The notes: generated by a model from the sequence alone, not told the origin. A stretch of 64,000 bases of DNA from Piezodorus guildinii (GCA_023052935.1 CM041294.1:14433791-14497790); one strand, 5' to 3'. Shown: positions 24,251 to 36,017, counted from the stretch's first letter. Program-made: numbers and translations.

Positions 24251-27200
24251 TAGCATTTCCAAGTCAATTGTAACCTTTTCCAAGTCAAATGTAACTTTTT
24301 CCAAGTCAAATGTAACCTTTTCCAAGTCAAATGTAACCCTTTCCATTTCAAATGTCACCTTTTCCATTTCAAATGTTACCTTTTCCAAGTCAAATGTCAC
24401 CTTTTCCATTTCAAATGTTACCTTTTCCAAGTCAAATGTCACCTTTTTCTTCACTTCTAGCCTTAAATATTCCGTTTTATTTATTTATTTATTGAAAAAT
24501 AATTAGTTTAATTATAATTATGACTTTATTAATAATTTTGGCATATCCTATCGCTATTTTTTTCTGTTTATTAGATATTTGATATCAAGTTCTGTTTTTT
24601 ACGAACTAATATTTAAAAAAATTAATTATTGTCTATTAAGTTTTAAGATAGTTGTTGATTTTTAATTTTTAGAGGGGAGGGATACTTTTTGGGAATAATT
24701 AATGTGTTTTCGGGTATTATAATTACGTTTTTCGAGATGTATTATTTATCGCTCGCTTGCATATTAATCGCATTTACTTTTAATGTTTTTATTGATATAG
24801 GGATTAATTAATGTGCTTTCGGGTGGTTATGATTACGTTTTTCGAGCTGTATTTTTTATCGCTCATGCGTATTTCAACTTGCATTTACTTTTAATGTTTT
24901 TTATTGATATAGGCATTAATTGTTGTGCTTTCGGGTGGTTATGATTACGTTTTTTGAGCTCTATCTTTTATCGCTCATGCGTATTTCAACTTGCATTTAC
25001 TTTTAATGTTTTTTATTGATATAGGGATTAATTGTTGTGCTTTCGGGTGGTTATGATTACGTTTTTTGAGCTCTATCTTTTATCGCTCATGCGTATTTCA
25101 ACTTGCATTTACTTTTAATGTTTTTTATTGATATAGGCATTAATTGTTGTGCTTTCGGGTGGTTATGATTACGTTTTTTGAGCTCTATCTTTTATCGCTC
25201 ATGCGTATTTCAACTCGCATTTACTTTTAATGTTTTTTATTGATATATAGGTTAGTAATTGTCTTTCCGGGTGTTGTAATTACGTTTTTTGAGCTGTATT
25301 TATTGTCGCTTGTTCGCATTCCAACTTGCATTTACTTGTAATCTTTTTATTGTTATAGGGGATCTATACTTGTGTTTTTGGGTGGTTATGAAGAAACTTT
25401 TTTTGGACTGATTATTCTATAGCTCGCGCTCTTTTAAACTTAGAGCTAATATCATTTATATTTTGATAGAGTGGTCTTTCTTTGTTTATGTTTCAGGGGA
25501 TTCTGATTACGTGTTTTGAACATTAATCTTTTATGCGCTTGGAAATTTCTACATACCGTAGATATTATGTTATAATTTGAAGTAATAATTATTTGTTGTC
25601 GCATTGTTCTGGATCACTTTATTTTTATTAAGGTAAAATGTGTACTAGCTATTAAAAAATGTCATAAACTCTATTAGTATTCCTCAAAACACTATAAACG
25701 ATCCCTCTATCAAATATTTATGAAATAGGAACAGTAACTTAAAATGAGTAAAAGCGATAACAAATAAGGTTCAAATAATGTTATAAGAACATCCGAAAAT
25801 AGAATAAACGATTCCTCAATTAAATTATCAGATAATTGTAAGAACAAGTGAGAAAGTGGGTCCATTATAAAATATTTAGTTGAAAAAACTTACTCAGGAC
25901 GCTATAAAAGGAACTATAACTAGTCCTTTTATAAAAAAAAATAATAATAAAAATATTAAATAAAAAAATAAAATAAAAAAAAAGCTAAATGATGTATATT
26001 CCAACAACGTTATAATGAGAACTAAAAACAAAATACTCAATCCCAATATCCATCAAAAACTTAATCATAACCACCCGAAAGCACAATAATTAATCCCTAT
26101 ATCAATAAAAAACATTAAAAGTAAATGCGAGTTGAAATACGCATGAGCGATAAAAGATAGAGCTCAAAAAACGTAATCATAACCACCCAAAAGCACAACA
26201 ATTAATGCCTATATCAATAAAAAACATTAAAAGTAAATGCAAGTTGAAATACGCATGAGCGATAAAAGATAGAGCTCAAAAAACGTAATCATAACCACCC
26301 GAAAGCACAACAATTAATGCCTATATCAATAAAAAACATTAAAAGTAAATGCGAGTTGAAATACGCATGAGCGATAAAAGATGGAGCTCAAAAAACGTAA
26401 TCATAACCACCCGAAAGCACAACAATTAATCCCTATATCAATAAAAAACATTAAAAGTAAATGCGAGTTGAAATACGCATGAGCGATAAAAGATAGAGCT
26501 CAAAAAACGTAATCATAACCACCCAAAAGCACAACAATTAATGCCTATATCAATAAAAAACATAAAAAGTAAATGCGAGTTGAAAAACCCATGAGCGATA
26601 AAAAAATACAGCTCAAAAAACGTAATTACAAGACCCGCAAATACAATTAATAACCTATATGTCTATAAAAAACATTAAAAGTAAATGCGAGTTGAAATAC
26701 CCATGAGCGATAAAAAATACAGCTAGAAAAACGTAATTATAATACCCAAAAACACAATTATCAACCCATATATCAATAAAAACCATAAAAAGTAAATTTT
26801 AGTTAAAATAAGTGAGAGCGATAAAAGTACAGCTCGAAAACCGTAATCATAATCATCCGAAAGCACATTAATTAATCCCTATATCAATAAAAAACATTAA
26901 AAGTGAATGCGAGTTAATATGCATGAGCGATAAAAGATAGAGCTCAAAAAACTTAATCATAACCACCCGAAAGCACAATAATTAATCCCTATATCAATAA
27001 AAAACATAAAAAGTAAATTTTAGTTAAAATAAACGAGGGCGATAAAAAATACAGCCCGAAAAACGTAATCATAACCACCCGAAAGCACATTAATTAATCC
27101 CTATATCAATAAAAAACATTAAAAGCAAATGCGAGTTGAAATACACATGAGCGATAAAAAATACATCTCGAAAAACGTAATTATAATACCCGAAAACACA

Positions 27201-27762
27201 TTAATTATTCCCTATATCAATAAAAAACATTAAAAGCAAATGCGAGTTAATATGCACGCGAGCAATAAAAAATACATCTCGAAAAACGTAATTATAATAC
27301 CCGAAAAGGCATTAATTATTCCCAAAAAGTATCCCTTCCCTCTAAAAATTCATAATCGACAACTATCTTAAAACTAAATAGACAATAATTAATTTTTTTA
27401 AATATTAGTTCGTAAAAAACAGAACTTGTTATGAAATATCTAAAAAACAGAAAAAAATAGCGATAGGATATGCCAAAATTATTAAAAAAGTCATAATTAT
27501 AATTAAACTAATTATTTTTCAATAATTAAATAAATAAAACGGAATATTAAGGCTAGAAGTGAAGAAAAAGGTGACATTTGACTTGGAAAAGGTAACATTT
27601 GAAATGGAAAAGGTGACATTTGACTTGGAAAAGGTGACATTTGAAATGGAAAAGGTGACATTTGAAATGGAAAGGGTTACATTTGACTTGGAAAAGGTTA
27701 CATTTGACTTGGAAAAAGTTACATTTGACTTGGAAAAGGTTACAATTGACTTGGAAATGCTA
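24251..27762. mobile_element. foldback-type DNA element, copy 2 (nested in a HEL copy)
   Basis: 3,512 bp with the same ends and TA duplications at 24249-24250 and 27763-27764. The left arm has about ten 21-bp units and five or six 112-bp units. The right arm has about eleven 112-bp units. The central part (about 25500-26040) is about 90 percent alike to that of copy 1. Removing it restores 'ggatatagcaagttt', which matches the uninterrupted HEL sequence 'cgatatagcgagttt' seen elsewhere in the window. Confidence 0.85.
26040..27310. repeat. 112-bp tandem repeats, right arm of foldback copy 2
   Basis: About eleven units around 'acgtaatcataaccaccc', longer than the five or six units of the left arm (24750-25330), so array length changes independently in the two arms. 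Confidence 0.8.
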
Positions 27763-28070
27763 TAGCAAGTTTAATCAAAATCATCGGAACCGTTTTTGAG
27801 AAAATCGAAAAAAGGTGCAAAATGCATGGTATAAAGTGGCTCTTCTGATAAGCTCATTTTCATTAAAAAAGTTTTGACCGTCTCGGGCGTATATTTGTCT
27901 TAAATATGAAATTTCAGTTTCATAGGACTTACCGTTTCCGCCCGGGAGTTACCACACACACACACAGACCTTTTTGCGGGACTTGGTTATTTGGACTCTG
28001 GAATTACTAACTGGAATTTGAAAATTTTCACGATCGCAATATTCGACTATATATAGTAAGTGAAAGTAAA

Positions 28071-28165
28071 AAACAAGTAGAAAACTCTACCAAAAAAAGC
28101 GGTCTGAACTAAGAGATCCAGTATTTTGTCTGAGAGGCAGTTGTGTCAAATTAGTGGGACCCCGG
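28071..28165 (+). repeat. 95-bp block next to a HEL end (copy 1)
   Basis: 'gtagaaaactctacc' (a small hairpin) to 'caaattagtgggacccc'. The same block, inverted, abuts the hairpin end of HEL copy 17 at 34993-35092. Confidence 0.7.
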
Positions 28166-28820
28166 AAAAGCCGAAGCAGTATGCCAAGAGATAGTTCAAC
28201 GGCTAGGCTACCTCAACATATCAGTAAATCCAGCGAAAACAGACTGCGTAGTATTTGCACACCAGAAAGGGAAGAAGTCGCCACTACCAAGGACACTCCA
28301 AGTGGCCAACACCATTATATCTCCATCGAACTCTATTGTCTACTTGGGCATAAGGTTAGATAGACATCTCAAGCTATCCACCCACTTGTACAAGAGAACC
28401 AAAAGAGTCAGAGAAAGATCTTACAGATTAAATCATCTTCTGAAATCTCCGGCATTGTCCCTCAGACTTAAAATTCAAATTTATAAAAGTATATTAAGAC
28501 CAGCCTTACTATACGGAGCTCCACTATTCACACACTTGACGGAAGGAACCAAGAAGCTAATACAAAATTTTCAGGACTCAATCTTAAGAAAAATCGTAAA
28601 AACTACATCATGGTGTAAAAAAAAGCCTCCAGAATGGCCCAGAATCCTTGATATACCAACCGTTCCCGAGTTCATCAGGGATTTTTTTCGATTCCCTCCA
28701 GTACCAAACAAACCCGTTATTCCAAACACTGACACCTGCACCACCACCAGTACGATGGCAAGACGTCCAACAGCCACCAAGGTAAATATATATTACAAAA
28801 AAAAAAAAAAAAAAAAAAAT
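28166..28820 (+). pseudogene. 5'-truncated LINE, RT C-terminal part with poly-A
   Basis: An open frame of more than 200 codons: EIVQRLGYLNISVNPAKTDC, then SIVYLGIRLDRHLKLSTHL, LKIQIYKSILRPALLYGAP and QDSILRKIVKTTSW, ending in A-rich sequence. This is the thumb and C-terminus of a jockey-clade RT, distinct from J1-J8. No upstream catalytic part. 'aaattag' near both junctions (28153 and about 28815) may be a short target duplication. Confidence 0.75.
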
Positions 28821-28984
28821 TAGGTTAAGGTACTACTAACAAAAATGAAATTCAGAAACTCCTTAGAATGTAGCTAAGCTACAGAAAAAGGACAATAATA
28901 TGTTATTATATTGTTATTATAATTTATCATTTCCAGTGTAAACTTTATAAATAATAGGGGTTAGGTAAAAAAAAAAAAAAAAAT
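28821..28984. other. no gene seen
   Basis: AT-rich, ending in an A-run at 28968-28983. Confidence 0.3.
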
Positions 28985-29067
28985 GTGTATTTCCGTTGAA
29001 AACTGGAATTCGAAAATTTTCAAGATCGCAATACTTTCCCTTAATATATATAGTAAGTGAAAGTAAA
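28985..29067 (+). mobile_element. HEL 3' end fragment (copy 9)
   Basis: 'gtatttccgttgaaaactgg' to 'atatatatagtaagtgaaag', joined directly to mariner fragment M3. Confidence 0.7.
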
Positions 29068-29174
29068 AAGAAGGTAAATACTTCGAATAAAATTATCTTG
29101 TTTTCATATCGTATTTTTAATAAAAATCCTTTACCTTGAAAAAGGACATTTCATGTGACACAACCTAATAATAT
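29068..29174 (+). mobile_element. mariner 3' end fragment M3
   Basis: Only the last about 105 bp of the M2-type element ('tcctttaccttgaaaaagga', 'catgtgacacaacc'), directly after a HEL end. Confidence 0.65.
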
Positions 29175-29260
29175 ACTATTCTTATTATAAAAAAAAAAAA
29201 AAAAAATTCATACAAAAATATTTTTTATTGTGGATGTAATAAGTTGACCGTTGAGAATTA

Positions 29261-29545
29261 CTGGAAGGAATTAGTCCGGGTGGCGGTCATTAAATGAAAC
29301 AACTAAATAGTTTCAACTATTTTATTGTTTGCCAACGTTTCGACCCCCTTTGTGGGTCATCATCTGGGCGCATGGTGGGAGAATGGAAACTCAAGTTTCC
29401 ATATAGTTCCATATAGTTTCCATTCTCCCACCATGCGCCCTGATGATGACCCACAAAGGGGGTCGAAACGTTGGCAAACAATAAAATAGTTGAAACTATT
29501 TAGTTGTTTCATTTAATGACCGCCACCCGAACTAATTCCTTCCAG
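29261..29545. mobile_element. 285-bp palindromic element with two opposed hammerhead-like motifs
   Basis: Two near-perfect arms of about 130 bp, starting 'ctggaaggaattag' and ending 'ctaattccttccag', face each other around a short centre near 29385-29425. Each arm holds a motif CTGATGA-stem II (GACCC/GGGTC)-GAAACGTT-GGC; the left one has a substitution in the CTGATGA box. Inverted end duplications of this type are seen for Penelope-like elements; the assignment is an inference. Confidence 0.55.
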
Positions 29546-29559
29546 CAAAAATATATTTT

Positions 29560-29965
29560 TTGCTCATTTCTTCTTCAGTTGGTCATCAAATTCGTTCAAC
29601 TAGTACAATACATTTAACAGTTCTTAATCAATGCTAATTACATGACATGGTTAACATTTTCAAATCTACAAAATTAAAGATACTTTAGATTTTAAATAAA
29701 GATATTTAAGGGAGCGCTTGTCTACTGTTATCCTGGTCCTGAGTTCGAACCCCGGCTATGACAGAATATTATGGGGAAAAGCCTGGTGGCTGAGTGTGAT
29801 CGAGGCCTAATCACCTCATTGCACTGCCGTTGGCCAAGAAACGGTACGAATCTCTATCTGTACTGAGCCCATGACCCTTCATGTATTGTATAGGTACCGG
29901 TTAAAAAAAAAAATAAGCCCTGTCAGACTATTTCAATCAGGATAAAACCTGGTTATTAGTTCCCA
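29560..29965 (+). mobile_element. HEL copy 10, with SINE-like insert
   Basis: Divergent internal HEL sequence ('cttcagttggtcatcaaatt') interrupted at 'gatatttaa' and resumed at 'aagccctgtcagactatttc'. Confidence 0.55.
29702..29908 (+). mobile_element. tRNA-derived SINE-like element
   Basis: Contains a good B box (gagttcgaaccccgg) about 50 bp from its start and ends in an A-run, inside a HEL copy. The A box region is weak. Confidence 0.5.
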
Positions 29966-30127
29966 GTTGTTCTCAGACTTAAAAATGTTGATATTATGGT
30001 AGTTACAGTGTAAAAAAAAAAAAAAATTATAATAACCATTTGGGCAACAATTAAAAATGTATATGCTAATAGGATCATCAGGGATATATCTAACGGAAAA
30101 GGTCCATTTTCTTTGGGAAAGAGGAAA

Positions 30128-30310
30128 ATGACGCTGAGTTCGAATCCGGCAGGTGCCATGGTCGATGCGAAGCCTCCGATGGGAACTCTCTCAGGAAATC
30201 TCGGCCATTGTTTCTTCTTATCGTATGGGAAAGTGACAGGAGGGGGCGCTTCCTGGGGTGCGCTATCTTCCGGTGGCCCCCCGTCTCAGGCTCTGGTCAG
30301 CATCTTTAAA
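30128..30310 (+). mobile_element. possible SINE fragment
   Basis: B-box-like 'gagttcgaatccggc' followed by GC-rich sequence. No A box or poly-A tail was found. Confidence 0.3.
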
Positions 30311-30326
30311 ATATAGATGAATAAAA

Positions 30327-30930
30327 AATTTGGTGCGCGTAACACACGACTATCACTTACCTTCTTTGTTATCTTAATCTATCAAAGAATATTTCAAAAC
30401 TTTCAAGGAATTATTTTTTTTTTAAATACATTCTTTATTGAAATTTACAACTGTACAAAAAATACATCAAGTAAATATGCTGTAATGTTATAACGCATGA
30501 AATAAACATGGAGAGAAACTGCCCGTTGGCAGCACTCTTTGGTAGTGAGACTAAACAAGAAGGTCTCGAGGCCATCTTCTTTTCAGACGCCTAGGAGGAT
30601 TATCAGGAATGGAAGATGAAGCAAGGATTGAAACTAATGGATTAGAGTGGGAGTGGAGTTTTTCATGGAAGGTGTGATACCTGGTACGGGCCAAATCAGC
30701 AACATATGGAACATTAAGATCATTGTGGATGATTTTATTTGGGACAAAGTAAGGAGCGTTAAGGATTTTGCGAAAGATTTTGGATTGTAAGGATTGGATA
30801 CGAGAAGAGTTCGATGGTTAAGGAATTATTTAAATTAAGTTTTGATAGAAACATGTTTTATTAAATTTCTATTATATTATATTATATTATCTACGACAAT
30901 CAGTTAGTTTTATCGGCTTTTAATTTATGT
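30327..30930 (+). mobile_element. HEL copy 11, interrupted by J4
   Basis: Starts 'tttggtgcgcgtaacacacg'; resumes after J4 with 'ttaagttttgatagaaacat'. 3' half missing. Confidence 0.7.
30417..30819 (-). mobile_element. jockey-like LINE 3' end J4 with target duplication
   Basis: 5'-truncated copy, poly-A side at the left, flanked by 'aaggaattattt' at 30405-30416 and 30820-30831. Inserted into HEL copy 11. The direct repeat plus 5' truncation is the mark of target-primed reverse transcription. Confidence 0.85.
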
Positions 30931-31014
30931 AATATTTAAACTAATTTTTAAAATTATGTAGACACGATGATATTTTTTTAATTATTATGATATTATACGA
31001 TGATATTATGATAG

Positions 31015-31835
31015 AACTCGCTATATGTAAAATTTAATGGGCTTTAATATCATGTAGGTTTTGTTCTGATTAAAATGGTCTGACAGGGCTTAAATTCCGA
31101 TATTTTAAATTTTCTTCCTCTGAAGTACCTTTAATTTTGTCGATTCAATAAAAATAACTATATTATCTTGTTACCACTGATGAAAAACAGGTAAATATAT
31201 AAATTGAATGAATTCGATAAAAAAAAAAAAAAAAAAAAGGAGAAAACAGAAAAAAAAAATTTTTAATGCACTTTTTGGTTTTTGAACATAAGAACAGTAA
31301 TATACATGTATAATATACCGTTGGTAAGCTAACGATTTTAGAAAAAGTATTATCTCATACACAAGCTTTTAAAAGTTAATAGAGAGTGATAAAAAGCCGA
31401 TAAAACTAAGTGATTGTTTTAGATAATAATATATTAATAGTAAATATATGAATAAAGTTTATTTTATTTGTTTAATAACTGTAAAATAAATAAAAAATGC
31501 GTAGGTTTTTTTTATAATTTTTCCTACAATCGCAATATAACCCCAATTTTATTTCACCATATGTTTGTCATTTAGGCTAACGTACTATAATCATTAAAAA
31601 AAAAAAAAAAAAAAAAAAAAAAGTATTTTCTGATTGTAAGGATGACTCATCCAAAATCATTGTTAACATTTTGTCAATATGTAAATATGTGAATAAAGTT
31701 TTTTTTTTTTTTTAATAATATAATAGATTTTTTAATAAAACACATGTTTATATAGAAATTAAATTAAATTAATTCTTTAATTGATTTTAACAACGGAGGT
31801 AAGTGAAAGTCGTGTGTTGCCCGCACCAGATTTTT
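31015..31835 (-). mobile_element. HEL copy 12, interrupted by a LINE tail
   Basis: Internal blocks to 'ttgcccgcaccagattttt'. The LINE tail at 31436-31713 is flanked by 'aataatat' repeats of HEL origin. Confidence 0.7.
31436..31713 (+). mobile_element. 3' UTR of a jockey-like LINE (same family as 41545-42376)
   Basis: Shares 'ctgattgtaaggatgactca' and 'atcattgttaacattttg' with the element at 41545, plus the 'gaataaagtttattt' tail. Noncoding. Confidence 0.7.
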
Positions 31836-32615
31836 ACTTTCACTTACTATATATAGTAAGGGGAAGTATTGCGATCGTGAAAATTTTCGAATTCCAGTTT
31901 TCAAAGGAAATACACCTTTTAGGGTCCCCTGAGTCCAAATAACCAAGTCCCGCAAAAAGGTCTGTGTGTGTTTAACTCCCGGGCGGAAACGGTAAGTCCT
32001 ATGAAACTGAAAGACAACTATACGCCCGAGACAGTGACAAATCTTTTTTCATCAAATGAGCCTACCAGAAGAGCACTTTATACAATGCATTTTCGCACCT
32101 TTTTTCAAATATTTCTCAAAACGGTTCCGACGATTTTGATTAAACTCGCTATTTAAATTTTCACGAATTGTAAAATTATAATGGATATTTTAAATTTTCT
32201 TCCCCTAAAGTACCTTTAATTTTGTAGATTCAATAATAATAACTAGATTATCTTGTTAACGCTGATGAAAAACAGGTAAATATATAAATTCGATACCCAA
32301 CTAAAGGAGAAAACAGAAAAAATATTTTTTTAATGCAATTTTTCGTTTTTGAACATAAGAGCAGTAATATACATGTATATAACACTGTTGGAAAGCTAAA
32401 GATTTTACAAAAAATATTATCTTATACTAACTTAATGATTATTTTAAATGATTTAGTTTATAGAATAATCTATAGATTTTAATGATTTATATAGAAATTC
32501 AATTTAATTAATTCTTTAATAGTTTCACTAATTTTTGATTCTCTAACTGTATTTACAATTCTTTAATTGATTTTAAAAAGGAGGTAAGTGAAAGTCGTGT
32601 GTTGCCCGCACCAAT
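31836..32615 (-). mobile_element. HEL copy 13, abutting copy 12
   Basis: Begins with the hairpin end directly at the last T of copy 12 ('cttactatatatagtaaggg') and ends 'tgcccgcaccaatttttt'. Confidence 0.78.
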
Positions 32616-32899
32616 TTTTTTTTTCGCATATACACGCATGTGCGTCATTGAATATTTTTTGGCTAGTATTATTCGTAATACTTAAAATTTTTATTTTTCT
32701 TCGTATTAAGTTCTTCAATAATTTCTTTAAAAAAAAAAAAAAAAAAAAAACAAAAAAAAAAAAAAAAAAAAAATAGTTACCAAGTTGATGTAAAATAAAA
32801 TTACTGAGAAATGTTTTACTTAATCTTAACTTAGCAACTGTATGTCTAATTGTTCTGTGAAACTTTTCATTAGTAGGCAAAGATAATTGTAATTTACTA
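32616..32899. other. no gene seen; poly-A tract
   Basis: 32729-32773 is nearly pure A. The overlapping frames on both strands are low-complexity. Confidence 0.4.
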
Positions 32900-33171
32900 A
32901 CTCGATCTGATTACCCATAAAACGCATGGTGTAATGTGGCTCTTCTGGTTCGCCGTTTTGTTAAAAAGTTGCTGTAAAATCTAGGCATATACGCTTCTAA
33001 AATATGAAATTTAGTTTATACAACTTATCGTTTTCGACCTAGACCTAACCACTTGTCTTGGCAGGACTTGGTTCATTAGAATTAAAAGAATCCAAAAATG
33101 TGTATTTCCGGTGTAAACTCGATTTTAGATTTTCACGATCCCTTACTATATATTTCATAATGAAAGTAAAA
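32900..33171 (+). mobile_element. HEL copy 14 (partial, decayed)
   Basis: 'gtgtaatgtggctcttctgg' to 'ttcataatgaaagtaaa'; the hairpin arm is mutated. Confidence 0.55.
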
Positions 33172-34115
33172 AATCTGGTGCGGGCAACACACGACTTTCA
33201 CTTACCTCCGTTTTTAAATAGATTAAATTATTTTCGAATACAGTAAGAGATCAAAATGAGTGAAACCATTAAAGAATTAGTTAAATGGAATTTCTATAGA
33301 AACTGTGTTTTATTAAAAAAATCTATCAATTATCATCTAAAATAATCAGTTAGTTTTATTTCATTTCATCACTCTCTATTAACTTTTAAAAGCTTGTGTA
33401 TGAGATAATATATTTTTCCAAAATCTTTAGCTTTCCAACGGTATATCATACATGTATATTACTGCTCTTAAGTTCAAAACCGAAAAATTGTATTAAAACA
33501 AATATTTTTTCTGTTTTCTCCTTTAGTTGGGTATCGAATTCATTCAATTTATATATTTACCTGTTTTTCATCAGCGTTAACAAGATAATATAGTTATTTT
33601 TATTGAATCTACAAAATTAAAGGTACTTGAGGAAGAAAATTTAAAATATCGGCATTTAAGCCCTGTCAGACCATTTTAATCAGAATAAAACCATCATGAT
33701 ATTAAAGCCCATTAAATTTTAAATATAAGCGAGTTGATTTAAAATCGTCGGAACCGTTTTCGAGAAGAAAATCAAAATTTTAAACGGGTATGAAACAATT
33801 CGAATGCATTGGTGTATTAATAGGCCATGCTCTATTCTTGTGTAAAAGCAATCTCATTTTCGATTAAAAAAAGTTTTGTCACGTCTCGGGCGTATAGTTG
33901 TCTTAAATATGAAATTTTGAGTTTCATAGGACGTACCGTTTCCGCCCGGGAGTTACCACACACACAGACACAGACACACACACACAGACCTTTTTGCGGG
34001 ACTTGGTTATTTGGACTCAGGAGACCCTAAAACGTGTATTTCCGTTGAAAACTGGAATTCGAAAATTTTAACGATCGCAATACTTCCCCTTACTATACAT
34101 AGTAAGTGAAAGTAA
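33172..34115 (+). mobile_element. HEL copy 15 (full length)
   Basis: Both ends present: 'aaatctggtgcgggcaacac' and 'ttactatacatagtaagtga'. About 944 bp with a short (CA)n at 33957-33985. Confidence 0.82.
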
Positions 34116-34694
34116 TACGTGAAACTATTAAGGAATTAATTAAATTGAATTTATATAGAAACGTGTGTTTTATTAAAAAATCTATTATATTATTATCTAA
34201 AATAAACAGTTAGTTTTATCTTCATTTCATCACTCTCTATTAACTTTTAAAAGCTTGTGTATGAGATAATATTTTTCTAAAATCTTTAGCTTTCCAACGG
34301 TATATCATACATGTATATTACTGCTCTTATGTTCAAAAACGAAAAATTGCATTAAAAAAATATTTTTTCTGTTTTCTCCTTTAGTTGGGTATCCAATTTA
34401 TTCAATTTATATATTTACCTGTTTTTCATCAGCGTTAACAAGATAATATAGTTATTTTTATTGAATAAAAGGTTTTGTAACGTCTCGGGCGTATATTTGT
34501 CTTAAATATGAAATTTCAGCTTCATAGGACTTACCGTTTCCATCCGGGAGTTACCACACACACAGACCTTTTTGCGGGACTTGGTTATTTGGACTCAGGG
34601 GATCCTAAAATGTCTATTTCCGTTGAAAACTGGAATTCGAAAATTTTCTCGATCGCAATACTTTCCCTTACTATATATAGTAAATGAAAGTAAA
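34116..34694 (+). mobile_element. HEL copy 16 (5'-truncated), head-to-tail with copy 15
   Basis: 'tacgtgaaactattaaggaa' to 'actatatatagtaaatgaaa'. It lacks about 70 bp of the start and an internal piece. Confidence 0.72.
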
Positions 34695-35093
34695 AATGAT
34701 TCGTATTCCGTTATGTTCTACACTCCCGAGTAATGTTCTCCGTAATCGATATATTATCCTCCTTCAAGATAGATGGTATGATCTTATCGTATCCATTACT
34801 AAAATCCAATCCACTCCGATAAAAGCGGGCGGCAGATTCGATATGGCGAGATGAGAACAGTTGAACAGTTGCTCTCGGAGCCAGCCAGATGCGGGGAGTA
34901 TTTTGCCGAGCGGGTGGTTGAGGAAGAGGACATGTGTCCCCGGGGTTTTATTAGATTGCTAGGAGTCACCCTCGCGCTAATGAATTGATGATACAAAGGG
35001 GTCCCACTAATTTGACACAACTGCCTCTCAGACAAAATACTGGATCTCTTAGTTCAGACCGCTATTTTTGGTAGAGTTTTCTACTTTTTTTTT
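34695..35093. other. 400-bp block between two opposed HEL ends
   Basis: GC-richer than its surroundings and shares its last 95 bp, inverted, with 28071-28165. A 78-codon minus-strand frame (34799-35035) has no known domain; it reads the same strand as the shared block. Confidence 0.45.
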
Positions 35094-35946
35094 TACTTTC
35101 ACTTACTATATATAGTAAGGGAAAGTATTGCGATCGTGAAAATTTTCGAATTCCAGTTTTCAACGGAAATAGACATTTTAGGGACACCTGAGTCCAAATA
35201 ACATAGTCCCATCAAAAGGTCTGTGTGTGGTAACTCCTGGGCGGAAACGATAAGTCCTATGAAACTGAAATTTCATATTTAAGGCAAATATACGCCTGAG
35301 ACGTTACAAAACCTTTTTCATCAAAATGAGCTGACCAAAAGAGCCACTTTATATCATGCATTTTGCACCTTTTTCGATTTTTCCAAAAACGGTTCCGACG
35401 ATTTTGATTAAACTCGCTATATCGATGTAAAATTTAATGGGCTTTAATATCATGTAGTTTTTATTCTGATTAAATGCTGATATTTTACATGTTTTTCCTG
35501 TAAACTACCTTTAATTTCGTAGATTTTATAAAAATAAATATATTATCTTGTTAACGCTGATGAAAAACAGCTAAATATATAAATTGAATAAATTCGATAC
35601 CCAACAAAAGGAGAAAACTGAAAAAAAATATATTTTTAATTCAATTTTTTTGTTTTTGAACATAAGAACAGTAATATACATGTATGATATACCGTTTGAA
35701 AGCTAAAGATTTTAGAAAAAATATTATCTCATACAGAAACTTTTAAAAGTTAATAGAGAGTGATGAAAAGCCGATGAAACTAACTGATTATTTTAGATAA
35801 TAATATAATAGATTTTTTAATAAAACACATGTTTCTATAGACATTCCATTTGACTAATTATTTAATGGTTTCACTCATATTTGAAAATTCTCAAATCGAT
35901 TTAAAACGGAGGTAAGTGAAAGTTGTGTGTTGCCCGCACCAGATTT
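35094..35946 (-). mobile_element. HEL copy 17 (full length)
   Basis: 'actttcacttactatatata' to 'gttgcccgcaccagatttta', 853 bp. Confidence 0.82.
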
Positions 35947-36017
35947 TATTAGTATAGTTCTGAAGTATGAGCGGAGAATTCATAACTATACTTGTAAAGA
36001 ATAAATTATGCCTTTTA

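Larger units (their letters stand above)
23938..28070 (+). mobile_element. HEL copy 8, interrupted by foldback copy 2
   Basis: Left part 23938-24250 ('aatctggtgcgggctacaaa'), right part 27763-28070 ending 'tatatatagtaagtgaaag'. The two halves join correctly when the foldback element and one TA are removed. Confidence 0.85.

Noticed and set aside
24221..24454. VTFDLEK-type repeat proteins (also at 1619, 3958 and 27559)
   Set aside because: Frames arise because the tandem unit of the foldback arms is 21 bp; both strands and all copies lie in element arms without any other coding sign.
28154..28363. 69-codon frame starting MGPRKSRSSM
   Set aside because: Out of frame with the LINE RT sequence that continues through 28166-28820.
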